64,000 nt of DNA, taken from Acetobacter oryzifermentans (GTDB lineage Bacteria > Pseudomonadota > Alphaproteobacteria > Acetobacterales > Acetobacteraceae). Made by a program: the position numbers and the translations under genes. The DNA lies in the NCBI RefSeq assembly GCF_001628715.1, contig NZ_CP011120.1, positions 62,001 to 126,000 on the forward strand, in the 5' to 3' direction. Below are positions 1-8,768 of this stretch, piece by piece. Position 1 is the stretch's first letter. Each line of letters begins with the position of its first letter. The notes beneath the pieces were generated by a model. It saw only the letters and a program-made list of their open reading frames with translations, was not told the DNA's origin and did not search any database.

Positions 1-1002
1 ATTTTTGTGGGCTTTCCGCGGCATGCCATCAACCACAAAGGGGCTACGCTGGCAGAGTTGGTAAACGGCCATCTTGTTCCGTGGCCAAGCGCTGCGCTGA
101 GCATGCCATCAGATGCACCTCCGGCAGAACGCCTTCTTTCCATCCACGGTATGACACAGGATACGCGCGGTTTTATCTGGGCGATTGATGACGGCAAATT
201 GGCTGGCTTACCTTTGCAGCCGGGGGCTGCAAAAATTGTCTGTTTTGATCCTGCTACCAATAAATTGGTGCGTTCTATCGTTCTCAAATCACCGGCTTTG
301 TTGCCTGATAGCCATATGAATGATTTGCGGGTGGATCTTACGCATGGGGCGGAAGGAAGTGTTTACGTGACCGATAGTTCCTTCGGCCATAGCCCGGCTT
401 TGGTGGTGGTGGATATTGCCACAGGACAGCAAAAGCGCGTGTTGGGGAAGCATCCATCCATACAGGCAGAAGCAGGTTTTATGGCCGTGGTGGAAGGGCT
501 GCCGCTCAAATATGATCCCGCGCAAAAACCCAAATTTGTTACCGGCGGGGTAGACGGCATTACTCTAAGCCCAGATTCCAGTCGTGTATTTTATTCACCT
601 CTTACCAGCCGCCGCTTGTATAGTCTGCCAACGGCTTTGTTGTCTGATATGTCTGCCTCAGAAAGTACTTTGGCTGCTGCGGTAAAGGATGAAGGGGAGA
701 AAGGCGTTGCGGATGGTCTGGCAACAGATGCACAAGGGCGCATTTACACCACCAATTTCGAGCATGACGCTATTTTCCGCCGCAATACCGATGGTTCTAT
801 GGAACTCATGGTGCATGACCCGCGCGTGCTTTCCCCAGATGGTATTTTTTGCACGCAAACCCATGTTTACTGCACGTTGGGGCAATGGAATCGGCTTGCC
901 GGGTTTCATGATGGCAAAGATGAACGCCAACCACCGTATTTGCTGATTCGTTTCCCTATCCAGGGGCCACCTGTCAGTTCCGCAGAACCGGCAGGTGGTT
1001 AA
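1..1002 (+). CDS. Yellow/MRJP-type beta-propeller protein (5' end missing)
   Basis: The reading frame is open from the first base, so the gene probably begins before the window; the GTG at 7 is only the first possible start inside it. The sequence resembles the major royal jelly/yellow family, which is related to SMP-30 and gluconolactonase propellers. It has the family-like stretches NDLRVD and VYVTDSSFGHSPALVVVD near residues 102-133 and TLSPDSSRVFYSPL near 185. No signal peptide is visible, which fits a missing N-terminus. Substrate is unknown; bacterial members are often annotated as lactonases or L-dopachrome tautomerase-related, and I cannot choose. It converges on rdgB with a 16-bp gap. 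Confidence 0.75.
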   Translation: MFVGFPRHAINHKGATLAELVNGHLVPWPSAALSMPSDAPPAERLLSIHGMTQDTRGFIWAIDDGKLAGLPLQPGAAKIVCFDPATNKLVRSIVLKSPALLPDSHMNDLRVDLTHGAEGSVYVTDSSFGHSPALVVVDIATGQQKRVLGKHPSIQAEAGFMAVVEGLPLKYDPAQKPKFVTGGVDGITLSPDSSRVFYSPLTSRRLYSLPTALLSDMSASESTLAAAVKDEGEKGVADGLATDAQGRIYTTNFEHDAIFRRNTDGSMELMVHDPRVLSPDGIFCTQTHVYCTLGQWNRLAGFHDGKDERQPPYLLIRFPIQGPPVSSAEPAGG

Positions 1003-1018
1003 TCCGAAATGCGGTTGT

Positions 1019-1618
1019 TTAGCTCAAGCACGCTTTTTTAAAGGCATCAAACGCGCGGGCACGGTGGCTGATTGCATTTTTTTCTGTATCAGCCATTTCT
1101 GCAAAGGTACGGGTTTCGCCTTCGGGGGCAAAAATGGGATCATACCCATGGCCATGCGTGCCGCGTGGTGGCCAGACAATCTGGCCATCTATACGGCCTT
1201 CAAAGCTTTCCGTACGGCCGTCAGGCAGAGCCAGACACAGCACACAAATAAACCATGCGTTGCGTTTGCCTTGGCCAATACCTTCTTCAATACGCGCCAT
1301 AGCCCCAGCAAAATCTTTGTTGGGGCCAGCCCAGCGGGCAGAATAAATGCCCGGCGCGCTATCTAGAGCTGCTACGCATAGCCCAGAATCATCGGCCAGT
1401 GCTGGCAGGTTGGCAGCTTTGGCTGCGGCTAAGGCCTTAATGGCAGCGTTGCCAGTAAAGGTGGTGGCCGTTTCCTCTGGTTCTGGCAGGTTTAGCGCAC
1501 CAGCAGAAACAACCTTGATGCCAAAATCAGCCAGCAGCGTGGCAAATTCTGCCAGCTTGCCAGCATTGTGCGTGGCAAGCACAAGGGTGCTGCCACGTTC
1601 TAGTTTTATAGAATTCAT
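1019..1618 (-). CDS. rdgB: XTP/dITP diphosphatase (RdgB/HAM1)
   Basis: This 199-residue house-cleaning enzyme hydrolyses non-canonical purine triphosphates (dITP, XTP) to monophosphates, keeping them out of DNA and RNA. The N-terminal [14 protein letters not shown] matches the family signature (T/S-x-N-x-x-K), followed by the [26 protein letters not shown] block with its conserved acidic residues and, near the C-terminus, [11 protein letters not shown] and ISHRARA. Length is normal for the family. The ATG overlaps the rph stop by four bases (ATGA), so translation is probably coupled to rph. The pairing rph-rdgB is common in Alphaproteobacteria. Confidence 0.96.
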   Translation of the reverse strand: MNSIKLERGSTLVLATHNAGKLAEFATLLADFGIKVVSAGALNLPEPEETATTFTGNAAIKALAAAKAANLPALADDSGLCVAALDSAPGIYSARWAGPNKDFAGAMARIEEGIGQGKRNAWFICVLCLALPDGRTESFEGRIDGQIVWPPRGTHGHGYDPIFAPEGETRTFAEMADTEKNAISHRARAFDAFKKACLS

Positions 1619-2349
1619 GCGTGCTTTTTTTCCGCAGCTTCCACGGCAGCTATCTGGGCTTCAAACAGCTCGGTCACACCTTTGCGGGCCAGTGCGAACA
1701 GGTTGTCAAACGCGTCTTCTGTAAACGGTGCGCTTTCTGCCGTGCCCTGAATTTCCACAATGCGGCGGTCTGCTGTCAGCACAAAGTTGGTGTCGGCAGA
1801 AGCAGAGCTATCTTCCACATAATCCAGATCCAGCACAGCGCCTTCCGTTGTTAACCCACAGGAAACAGCCGCAACCTGTCCCCGCAGCGGCAGCCGAGGC
1901 AGCACGTTGGTCGCAACCAGTTTGCCAAGGGCCAGACGCAGTGCCACCCATGCACCTGTAATGGAAGCGCAGCGCGTGCCACCATCAGCGTTCAGCACGT
2001 CACAATCCAGCGTAATGCTCATTTCACCCAGAGCGTTCAGATCTGTTACCGCGCGCAGGGAACGGCCAATAAGACGCTGAATTTCCTGCGTGCGACCAGA
2101 CTGTTTGCCCTTGGCGGCTTCACGGTTGCCGCGTGTGTGGGTGGCGCGGGGCAGCATGCCGTATTCGGCCGTAACCCAGCCGGTGCCTTTGCCACGCAAA
2201 AAAGGCGGTACGCGGTTTTCTATACTGGCAGTGCACAGTACTTCCGTGCCGCCAACGCGGATAAGGGCAGAACCTTCAGCGTGATGGGCAAAGCCGGTTT
2301 CAATGGTAATGGGGCGCATCTGGTCTGGCTGGCGGCCTGAAGGGCGCAT
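1615..2349 (-). CDS. rph: Ribonuclease PH
   Basis: Phosphorolytic 3'-5' exoribonuclease that trims the 3' ends of tRNA precursors. The frame is open further upstream, but the start at 2349 gives the usual N-terminus [14 protein letters not shown] and is preceded by a clear AAGGAG site (complement of 2353-2359). Typical blocks are present: [37 protein letters not shown] and [11 protein letters not shown]. The length of 244 residues is normal. It is the first gene of the rph-rdgB pair and is divergent from hrcA, with about 127 bp between the two starts. Confidence 0.96.
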   Translation of the reverse strand: MRPSGRQPDQMRPITIETGFAHHAEGSALIRVGGTEVLCTASIENRVPPFLRGKGTGWVTAEYGMLPRATHTRGNREAAKGKQSGRTQEIQRLIGRSLRAVTDLNALGEMSITLDCDVLNADGGTRCASITGAWVALRLALGKLVATNVLPRLPLRGQVAAVSCGLTTEGAVLDLDYVEDSSASADTNFVLTADRRIVEIQGTAESAPFTEDAFDNLFALARKGVTELFEAQIAAVEAAEKKHA

Positions 2350-2476
2350 AGAAAGCTCCTTGGTAAAATTAAGATGTGTGGCGCGTATGATGCGCTTTTG
2401 TCGGCAGTAAAACTGCACGAATAAGGTATATAAAGGCTATCCAGGATTTATGGATATACGAAGGAGCCCTTGTGTC

Positions 2477-3550
2477 ATGAAGCGTGGTTTGCTGCCAGTA
2501 AAAGCTGCTCTGCCTCCGGGGCTGAATGCACGGTCTGCGGCTATTCTGCGTGAAGTGGTGGAAGAATATGTTGCGAGTGGGGAGCCCGTTGGTTCGCGCA
2601 CGGTGTCTCACAGGCTTGGGCTGCCGCTTTCTCCGGCCACAATACGCAACATCATGGCTTCCCTTACAGAAGCTGGATTGCTGTTTTCCCCTCATACGTC
2701 TGCCGGGCGGCTGCCTACAGAAAAAGGATTACGGCTGTTTGTAGATGGCTTGTTGCAGTTTGGCGCGCTTTCGGAAGAAGACCAGCGGGTAATTGGCCAA
2801 TCTCTGGAGGCCAAGGGGCGTTCATTGCAAGATACGCTTACGGAGGCTTCTTCGCTTCTGGCAGGTATGTCCGATGCCGCAGGGCTTGTGGTGGCACCCA
2901 AAGGGGACGGAGGTATCAAGCATATTGAGTTTGTGGCGTTAGGCAGCAACCGTGCACTGGTTATTCTGGTGGGGGCGGATGGGCATGTTGAAAACCGTGT
3001 GATTGAAACGCCTCCGGGTATGCCGCCTTCCGCTTTGGTGGAGGCCGCAAATTACCTGAATGCACGGGCCATGGGTGCATCCTTGCCGGATTTACGCACG
3101 CGCGTAAGTTCTGAAATGACGGAAGACCGGAGCATTCTCAACGGTCTAACAGCAGAGGTGGTAGAAAGTGGTCTTGCTATTTGGGATGGTGGCGGAGATG
3201 GGCTGGGCGGCACCCTGATTGTGCGCGGGCAATCCCGTTTATTGGCTGATGTCGATGGGCAGGACAGGCTATTGGCCATTCAAACACTGTTTGACCGGCT
3301 GGAAGCGCAGGAAACCATGCTGCGTCTGTTGGAGTTGGTGGAGAGATCAGAGGGCGTGCGTATTTTTATTGGTGCGGAAAGTGGGTTGTTTGGGGCCACG
3401 GGCATGTCCGTTGTTATGGCTCCAGCCCGAAATGACGCGAACCGGGTTGTAGGTGCTATTGGTGTTATTGGTCCTACCCGCATCAATTACGGGCGTATTG
3501 TGCCAGTGGTAGATTATACAGCCCGCCTGCTAGGTGAAATGTTAGGTTAG
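2477..3550 (+). CDS. hrcA: Heat-inducible transcription repressor HrcA
   Basis: HrcA represses chaperone operons by binding CIRCE operators. The N-terminal winged helix is clear: LREVVEEYVASGEPVGSRTVS, then LSPATIRNIMASLTEAGLL and the LFSPHTSAGRLPTEKGLRLFVD wing. The C-terminal VVMAPARNDANRVVGAIGVIGPTRINYGR block is also characteristic. I chose the ATG at 2477 because AAGGAG lies at 2461-2466; GTG 2474 and ATG 2450 are in-frame alternatives. In many Alphaproteobacteria hrcA is next to grpE, but here the next gene is a penicillin-binding protein. I found no CIRCE element near the gene. Confidence 0.95.
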   Translation: MKRGLLPVKAALPPGLNARSAAILREVVEEYVASGEPVGSRTVSHRLGLPLSPATIRNIMASLTEAGLLFSPHTSAGRLPTEKGLRLFVDGLLQFGALSEEDQRVIGQSLEAKGRSLQDTLTEASSLLAGMSDAAGLVVAPKGDGGIKHIEFVALGSNRALVILVGADGHVENRVIETPPGMPPSALVEAANYLNARAMGASLPDLRTRVSSEMTEDRSILNGLTAEVVESGLAIWDGGGDGLGGTLIVRGQSRLLADVDGQDRLLAIQTLFDRLEAQETMLRLLELVERSEGVRIFIGAESGLFGATGMSVVMAPARNDANRVVGAIGVIGPTRINYGRIVPVVDYTARLLGEMLG

Positions 3551-3646
3551 TAACTGTTTGTGCATGTGGTCGGAATTCGGCCATGATTTTTATTACAATG
3601 CGCAAACAGGGCAGACGATTATGTGAGAGAATGGTAAAGGGCCTGT

Positions 3647-6400
3647 ATGACAAGCGCTCCGTCTTCTGGTGATCCGGGTTTATCTTCCAGCCATTCTCAA
3701 GGCAGGCCTCCGCAAAATCGCAGGCCCGATCTGCGCCGCCCACGTTTTCGACAGTGGCGGAAGGTAATTGGAGCAACGGCTGCACTGGCGTTGGTTGGCA
3801 CAACGGGCGCTGTGGTTCTGCTTTGGTCTCAGTACGAAGGGATTGTAGCTGATCTGCCAACGGTAGAGGGCTTACGCTCCTATCAGCCGCCAGTCATGAG
3901 CCGCCTTTACGCTGGGGATGATGAGCTTATTGCTGAACTGGCTAATGAGCGGCGTATTTTTGTACCCATCAGCGCTGTGCCAGATAAGGTAAAAAACGCT
4001 TTTGTTGCGGCGGAAGACCAGAAATTCTGGACGCATAAAGGGGTGGACCCCGTTGCTATTGCCCGTGCCGGGCTTACAGATTTAACGCGCGGTAAGGGCA
4101 AGCGGCCCATTGGGGCGTCCACCATTACGCAGCAGGTGGCACGTATCATGCTGCTGGGCAGCAATGCGGTGTCTTTCCAGCGTAAAGCCAAGGAAGCTTT
4201 TTTGGCCATGCGGGTGGAGCAGGTGCTGCCCAAAGATAAGATTCTCGAAATCTATCTCAACGAAATTTATCTGGGCAGCGGGGCATATGGTATTGCCGCG
4301 GCATCCCAAACCTATTTCAACAAGCCGCTTGATCAATTGGATGATGCAGAAGCCGCGTTTTTGGCGGCGCTGCCAAAGTCTCCCACCAATTATAATCCAG
4401 TACGTTTCCCAGATGCAGCCAGAGGGCGCAGAAACTGGGTGCTGGAACGTATGGCTGATATTGGTGCCATTACGCATGATGCGGCCCGCGTAGCAGAAGC
4501 CCAACCACTTACTACCCGCAGCTTCACCCGGCCCGGCCCGGCGCCAGGGGCTGAATGGTTTGCGGAAGAAGTGCGCCGCGAACTGATGGAGCGTTACGGT
4601 CAGGACGTAACAATGCAGGGGGGGCTGGATGTTCATACCAGTCTGGATCTGCCGCTCCAGCGCAATGCGCAGGATATTTTGCGCCAAGGCTTGATGGCGT
4701 ATGATCGTGCGCATCGTGGCTGGCGAGGGCCTGTGCACCATCTTTCCGATATCGGGTTATCTGCCTCTACGGCAGACTGGGTGCAGGCTTTAAGGGGAGT
4801 GCCCGTGCCTGCTGGTATGCTCGACCAATGGCGTTTGGCTGTTGTTCTGGATGCAAAGGGGCAGGTGGGCTGGCTAGAAGGCAGCGTGGTGCGGCGGAAC
4901 AATGCTTCCCAAAGCGGAGGAGAGCCCCGTACAGGCGTTGTGCAGGCCAAGGATATGGCATGGGCGCGGCGCTTCAAACCATTACGTGTGGGTGATGTGG
5001 TGATGGTGCAACCGCAGGCCGAGGGGGGGCATGTTGCCCTCATGCAGGTACCTGTGGTGGAAGGTGCCATTGTTACCATGAATGCGCGCACGGGCCGGGT
5101 TCTGGCTCTGGTGGGGGGATGGTCATTTCAGGCCTCGCAGTTTGATCGCGCAACGCAGGCGCTGCGTCAGCCGGGGTCTTCCTTCAAGCCATTTGTTTAT
5201 CTGGATGCCATGGAACAGGGGATTTCCCCTTCCCAGAAGTTTGATGATTCCCCGGTTTCCTACGGGGCATGGCATCCTAATAACTATGAAAAAGATTTCT
5301 GGGGGCCCACCACTCTGCATGATGCGCTGCGTGAATCGCGCAACCTGGTCACTATTCGTTTGGCAGCCCATCTGGGCATGAAAACCGTAGCGGATATGGC
5401 AACCAATCTGGGGCTGGTGGATTCCATGCCGCATGTTCTGCCCGCAGCGCTGGGGGCAGTGGAAACCACGGTGCTGAAAGAAGCCGGAGCCTATGCTTCG
5501 CTTGCAGCAGGTGGGCGCAAGGTAACGCCAACTTTGGTGGATGATGTGCAGGACCGAGAAGGGCACGTGATCTGGCGTCCGGAGGGGCTGGCATTGACCA
5601 CAGCCGCCTTAGCGCAACCCAATAGCGGACAAACAGCAGATCAACCTGCCGCTGATGCTGTGTTTCCAGATGCGCCGTCGGATCAAAAATCTGGAGACGC
5701 AGGAAAAGTTGCGCCAGCACCAGCGCCTGCACAACAGCCTATTGTGATGCCGGGGCAGAATGATCTGCCTGCCTTGCATGATAGCCGACAGCAGGTGGCA
5801 TCCGCCCAAAGTGCGTTCCAGATTACCACCATGTTGCAGGATGTTATCCGGCGCGGCACGGGTATGCGGGCTGGAACAGGCATTGATGTGCCAATTGCAG
5901 GTAAAACCGGCACCAGCCAGAACTTCAACGATGCATGGTTTGCTGGGTACACCCCAGATATTGTAACCGTAGTGTGGATTGGGTTTGATACGCCGCAGTC
6001 TCTCGGCAAGAATGAAACCGGTGGCGCTATTGCGGGCCCCTTGTGGAACAAAGTGATGAAAACCGCCTTGGATGGTTACCCACGGCAGGATTTTGTGCCA
6101 CCTGCGGGCATTACGCTTGTGCAGTATGATACGGGCAGGGGCGTGGCGATAGATGCCTTTAAGGAAGGGCAGGTGCCGGGGCTTAGCGCAAACCTTTCAA
6201 GCAATGTAAACCCGCAGGAACTTACAGCAGCAGATACAGGTGCTGAAAACATGCCTGATTCTGAAAGCGATATGGCGGCTGAAGGTTCTGGCGGTGGGCA
6301 GGCTGGGGGGAGCGCGCCTTCTGGGGCTGGTGGATCGTCTGGTTCTGCGGCACCTTCTGCGCCAGCTGGGGGTGACATTGGTATGGGTGGCCTTTATTGA
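3647..6400 (+). CDS. mrcA: Penicillin-binding protein 1A, bifunctional
   Basis: Class A PBP of 917 residues that polymerises and cross-links peptidoglycan. After a basic cytoplasmic stretch and one membrane helix (about 40-60), the GT51 glycosyltransferase domain carries the catalytic Glu in AAEDQKFW (Glu123) and GASTITQQVARIML. An OB-like region precedes the transpeptidase with SSFK (Ser511), SRN (564-566) and KTG (753-755). Two low-complexity parts are unusual: an Ala/Pro/Gln-rich insertion between SRN and KTG (about residues 645-705) and a Ser/Gly/Ala-rich tail (about 865-910). The order PBP1A-prfB is common in Alphaproteobacteria. Confidence 0.95.
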   Translation: MTSAPSSGDPGLSSSHSQGRPPQNRRPDLRRPRFRQWRKVIGATAALALVGTTGAVVLLWSQYEGIVADLPTVEGLRSYQPPVMSRLYAGDDELIAELANERRIFVPISAVPDKVKNAFVAAEDQKFWTHKGVDPVAIARAGLTDLTRGKGKRPIGASTITQQVARIMLLGSNAVSFQRKAKEAFLAMRVEQVLPKDKILEIYLNEIYLGSGAYGIAAASQTYFNKPLDQLDDAEAAFLAALPKSPTNYNPVRFPDAARGRRNWVLERMADIGAITHDAARVAEAQPLTTRSFTRPGPAPGAEWFAEEVRRELMERYGQDVTMQGGLDVHTSLDLPLQRNAQDILRQGLMAYDRAHRGWRGPVHHLSDIGLSASTADWVQALRGVPVPAGMLDQWRLAVVLDAKGQVGWLEGSVVRRNNASQSGGEPRTGVVQAKDMAWARRFKPLRVGDVVMVQPQAEGGHVALMQVPVVEGAIVTMNARTGRVLALVGGWSFQASQFDRATQALRQPGSSFKPFVYLDAMEQGISPSQKFDDSPVSYGAWHPNNYEKDFWGPTTLHDALRESRNLVTIRLAAHLGMKTVADMATNLGLVDSMPHVLPAALGAVETTVLKEAGAYASLAAGGRKVTPTLVDDVQDREGHVIWRPEGLALTTAALAQPNSGQTADQPAADAVFPDAPSDQKSGDAGKVAPAPAPAQQPIVMPGQNDLPALHDSRQQVASAQSAFQITTMLQDVIRRGTGMRAGTGIDVPIAGKTGTSQNFNDAWFAGYTPDIVTVVWIGFDTPQSLGKNETGGAIAGPLWNKVMKTALDGYPRQDFVPPAGITLVQYDTGRGVAIDAFKEGQVPGLSANLSSNVNPQELTAADTGAENMPDSESDMAAEGSGGGQAGGSAPSGAGGSSGSAAPSAPAGGDIGMGGLY

Positions 6401-6458
6401 GAGACCAGCACCGCACTGTCTTTTTTGACATGATAGAAAAATATGGAGAATCGGCCTG

Positions 6459-7590
6459 ATGTCTGCCGAGACTGAAGCCCTTAACGACCAGATCAAGCAG
6501 TCAGTGGCACTGCTGAGGAGGCATCTTTAACTGGGATGTCGCTCAGGAAAGACTTGCTGAACTGAACAACCGGGCAGAAGACCCCGATTTGTGGAACGAT
6601 TCAGACGCCGCGCAAAAAATGATGCGTGAGCGTACTCTTCTGGCCAATCAGATTGAAGGTGTGGAAGCGCTTGAAACCAATGTGCGCGATACCAGTGAAC
6701 TGATTGAACTGGCAGAAGCCGAAGGTGATGCGGATTTGGTGGCCGAAGGCATGGCCACGCTGCGTGATCTGGCGGAAGAAGCCAAACGGCGTGAAACAGA
6801 AAGCCTGCTTTCTGGCGAAGCAGATAGCAATGACTGCTATCTGGAAGTCAACGCAGGTGCTGGTGGTACGGAAGCGCAGGATTGGACAGAAATGTTGCTG
6901 CGCATGTACACTCGCTGGGCAGAGGCGCATGGCTACAAAGTCACGCTGATGGAAAGCTCCGAAGGTGAGCAAGCAGGTCTGAAATCCGCCACCATTCAGG
7001 TTTCTGGCCCCAACGCGTATGGCTGGCTGAAAACAGAAGCCGGTGTGCATCGTTTGGTGCGTATTTCACCGTTTGATGCTGCCGCCCGGCGCCAGACATC
7101 CTTTGCATCTGTTTGGGTATATCCTGTTATTGATGATTCCATTGAAATCGAGATCAATGACGCAGATCTGAAGGTAGATACCTTTAGGGCTTCTGGTGCC
7201 GGTGGGCAGCACGTTAACAAAACGGATTCCGCTATCCGTATCACGCATATGCCCACAGGTATTGTTGTGGCGTGTCAGACGGATCGTTCCCAGCACCGCA
7301 ACCGTGCAACGGCCATGCAAATGCTGCGTGCGCGTTTGTATGAAGCAGAGTTGCAGAAGCGCGAAGCCGAGGCCGCAGCGGCAGAAGCCGCCAAAACGGA
7401 TATCGGCTGGGGGCATCAGATCCGCTCTTACGTGCTTGCACCTTACCAGATGGTAAAAGATTTGCGCACAGGGGTAGAAACCGGCAACCCGGATGCCGTG
7501 CTGGATGGAGATCTGGATGCCTTTATGGCGGCAGCACTTGCCATGCGCGTAGGGGCAACGCGGTCAGAGGCCAGCGCCTCTGCTCAGTAA
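6459..7590 (+). CDS. prfB: Peptide chain release factor 2, with programmed +1 frameshift
   Basis: RF2 terminates translation at UGA and UAA. The gene starts at ATG 6459 and is read for 23 codons ([14 protein letters not shown] to RRHL) up to CTT at 6525-6527. An in-frame TAA (6528-6530) follows. Skipping one base (T6528) joins it to the +1 frame, which continues [19 protein letters not shown] and runs to 7590, giving 376 residues. The fused protein matches RF2 across the junction. The main body has the SPF stop-codon recognition motif (VRISPFDAA) and the catalytic GGQ loop ([16 protein letters not shown]). A terminator follows at 7621-7654. A conventional caller would start the gene at TTG or GTG after the shift and lose the N-terminus. 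Confidence 0.96.
6516..6531 (+). promoter_or_regulatory. prfB +1 frameshift site with UAA stop
   Basis: The elements of an RF2 recoding site are all visible: a Shine-Dalgarno-like AGGAGG at 6516-6521, a 3-base spacer CAT, the slippery CTT at 6525-6527, then TAA followed by C. The well-known site is CTT TGA C, where low RF2 favours frameshifting because only RF2 reads UGA. Here the stop is TAA, which RF1 can also read, so autoregulation may be weaker or work differently. That last point is inference. Confidence 0.93.
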
Positions 7591-7620
7591 GTATTTATTT
7601 CTATATCGGAATAAAAATAC

Positions 7621-7654
7621 AAAAAAGCAGGCTCCAGTTTGGGCCTGCTTTTTT
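7621..7654 (+). terminator. Rho-independent terminator after prfB
   Basis: AAAAAAGCAGGC and GCCTGCTTTTTT form a 12-bp stem around a short loop, ending in a T run. It lies 30 bp after the prfB stop and separates prfB from the tonB operon. Confidence 0.9.
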
Positions 7655-7962
7655 GTTGTGCTGAAAGACAGAACTGAACAGAGAAAACGCCGGCAGAGCC
7701 GAGAAAACTCCGCTTTAGAGAGAGTTTGTTCCTAAGCCAGAACAGATTGTCTTTATGAAAGAAAATGTGAAATTAGCAGAACATTCTTGACAGAAAGCCT
7801 ATCTAATTGCCCAATCGAAAGTTGGAAAAGGTTACCTGTATGGCAGAACAGCAATCTGTTATTGTCATACCAGCGTAAACAGGCTCCGGTAACGCCCTGT
7901 GCATCAAGGGTAAGACAATAGCATCTGTTGAGATGCAGGGTGACAAAGGAGGACGTGCAAAT
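7655..7962 (+). promoter_or_regulatory. Structured leader region of the tonB operon
   Basis: This 308-bp gene-free stretch lies between the prfB terminator and tonB. A TTGACA at 7787-7792 could be a -35 box, but I see no good -10 at normal spacing. From 7831 to 7940 the sequence folds well by eye. GTTACC (7831-7836) can pair with GGTAAC (7888-7893), enclosing GTATG/CATAC (7838-7842, 7866-7870) and AACAG-CAAT-CTGTT (7847-7860). Next comes GCATCT-GTTG-AGATGC (7921-7936), whose 3' arm could instead pair with CCCTGTGCATC at 7895-7905. The tonB ribosome site AAAGGAGG (7945-7952) follows at once. It matches no riboswitch class I recognise. Confidence 0.5.
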
Positions 7963-8682
7963 ATGAATGACTACGAGCAACAGCCGGGCTCGGTGAAATA
8001 TACGTTCCGGGTAGGGGCTGTTGTCAGTGTTGTTGCCTTGCTGGTGGTTGTCGCGCTGCATCTTATGGGCGTGCTGGGGCTGATGTACGGTATGGGCACC
8101 ACGGCAAGCGTTCCCGTTACACATCCGCCTATCAAAACAGTCATGCTGCCGCCACCTCCACCGCCGCCGCCCCCACCTCCACCGCCTCCACCACCGCCGG
8201 TTATGGCAGTGCCTCCGCCGCCATATATTCCGCCGCCCAAGATCAAGGTGCCGCCACCGCCCAAGCCGCCCATCAAGCATGTGGCCAAGGCGCCGCCCAA
8301 GCACCCAACGCCACCGCAAACCAAAACGGCAGCGGCACCGCCAGCAGCAACTGCTCCAAGCAGTGCGGCAGCAGCAGGGAATGGCACAACAGATGCACCA
8401 GATACATCTGCTGGTTCGGCACCTTTAAACAATGTGCAACCGGTCTATCCGCCAGAAATGGAGGAAGACAATATTGAAGGCCGCGTTACGTTGATTTGCG
8501 ATGTGGAACCTTCGGGCATGACCAGCAACTGCCATGTGCAGTCGGTTTCTGGGGGGCAGGCCTTTGCTCAGTCGGCGTTGGATTATGTGCACAAGGCCCG
8601 GTATCGCCCGGCCACGCGCAATGGCGCTCCGGTGAAGGAACTGCACAAGGTCTATGTCATCCGCTTTAGGCTGGATGACTAA
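7963..8682 (+). CDS. tonB: TonB energy-transducing protein
   Basis: TonB carries proton-motive energy from ExbB-ExbD to outer-membrane receptors. The 239-residue protein has a short cytoplasmic start, one membrane helix (about residues 17-42), a periplasmic proline-rich spacer with an almost unbroken run of about 15 prolines (DNA 8149-8197), further PPK/KPP repeats, and a C-terminal TonB domain (LNNVQPVYPPEMEEDNIEGR to HKVYVIRFRLDD). The start at 7963 is set by AAAGGAGG ten bases upstream; the open frame begins earlier, at 7933. It is the first gene of a five-gene run with exbB, two exbD genes and a TPR protein. Confidence 0.93.
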   Translation: MNDYEQQPGSVKYTFRVGAVVSVVALLVVVALHLMGVLGLMYGMGTTASVPVTHPPIKTVMLPPPPPPPPPPPPPPPPPVMAVPPPPYIPPPKIKVPPPPKPPIKHVAKAPPKHPTPPQTKTAAAPPAATAPSSAAAAGNGTTDAPDTSAGSAPLNNVQPVYPPEMEEDNIEGRVTLICDVEPSGMTSNCHVQSVSGGQAFAQSALDYVHKARYRPATRNGAPVKELHKVYVIRFRLDD

Positions 8683-8768
8683 AACGGGGTCAGTTTTTCA
8701 TACTGGCCAGTAGTACAAATACGGATTGCCCGATCTGCTTGCGTAACAGGGTAGCAGATTGGGCCCTG

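Noticed and set aside
2350..2476. Possible CIRCE operator between rph and hrcA
   Set aside because: I looked for TTAGCACTC-N9-GAGTGCTAA or close variants and found none.
8149..8210. Short CCG/CCA/CCT tandem repeat
   Set aside because: It encodes the polyproline spacer of TonB; no sign of a separate repeat element.
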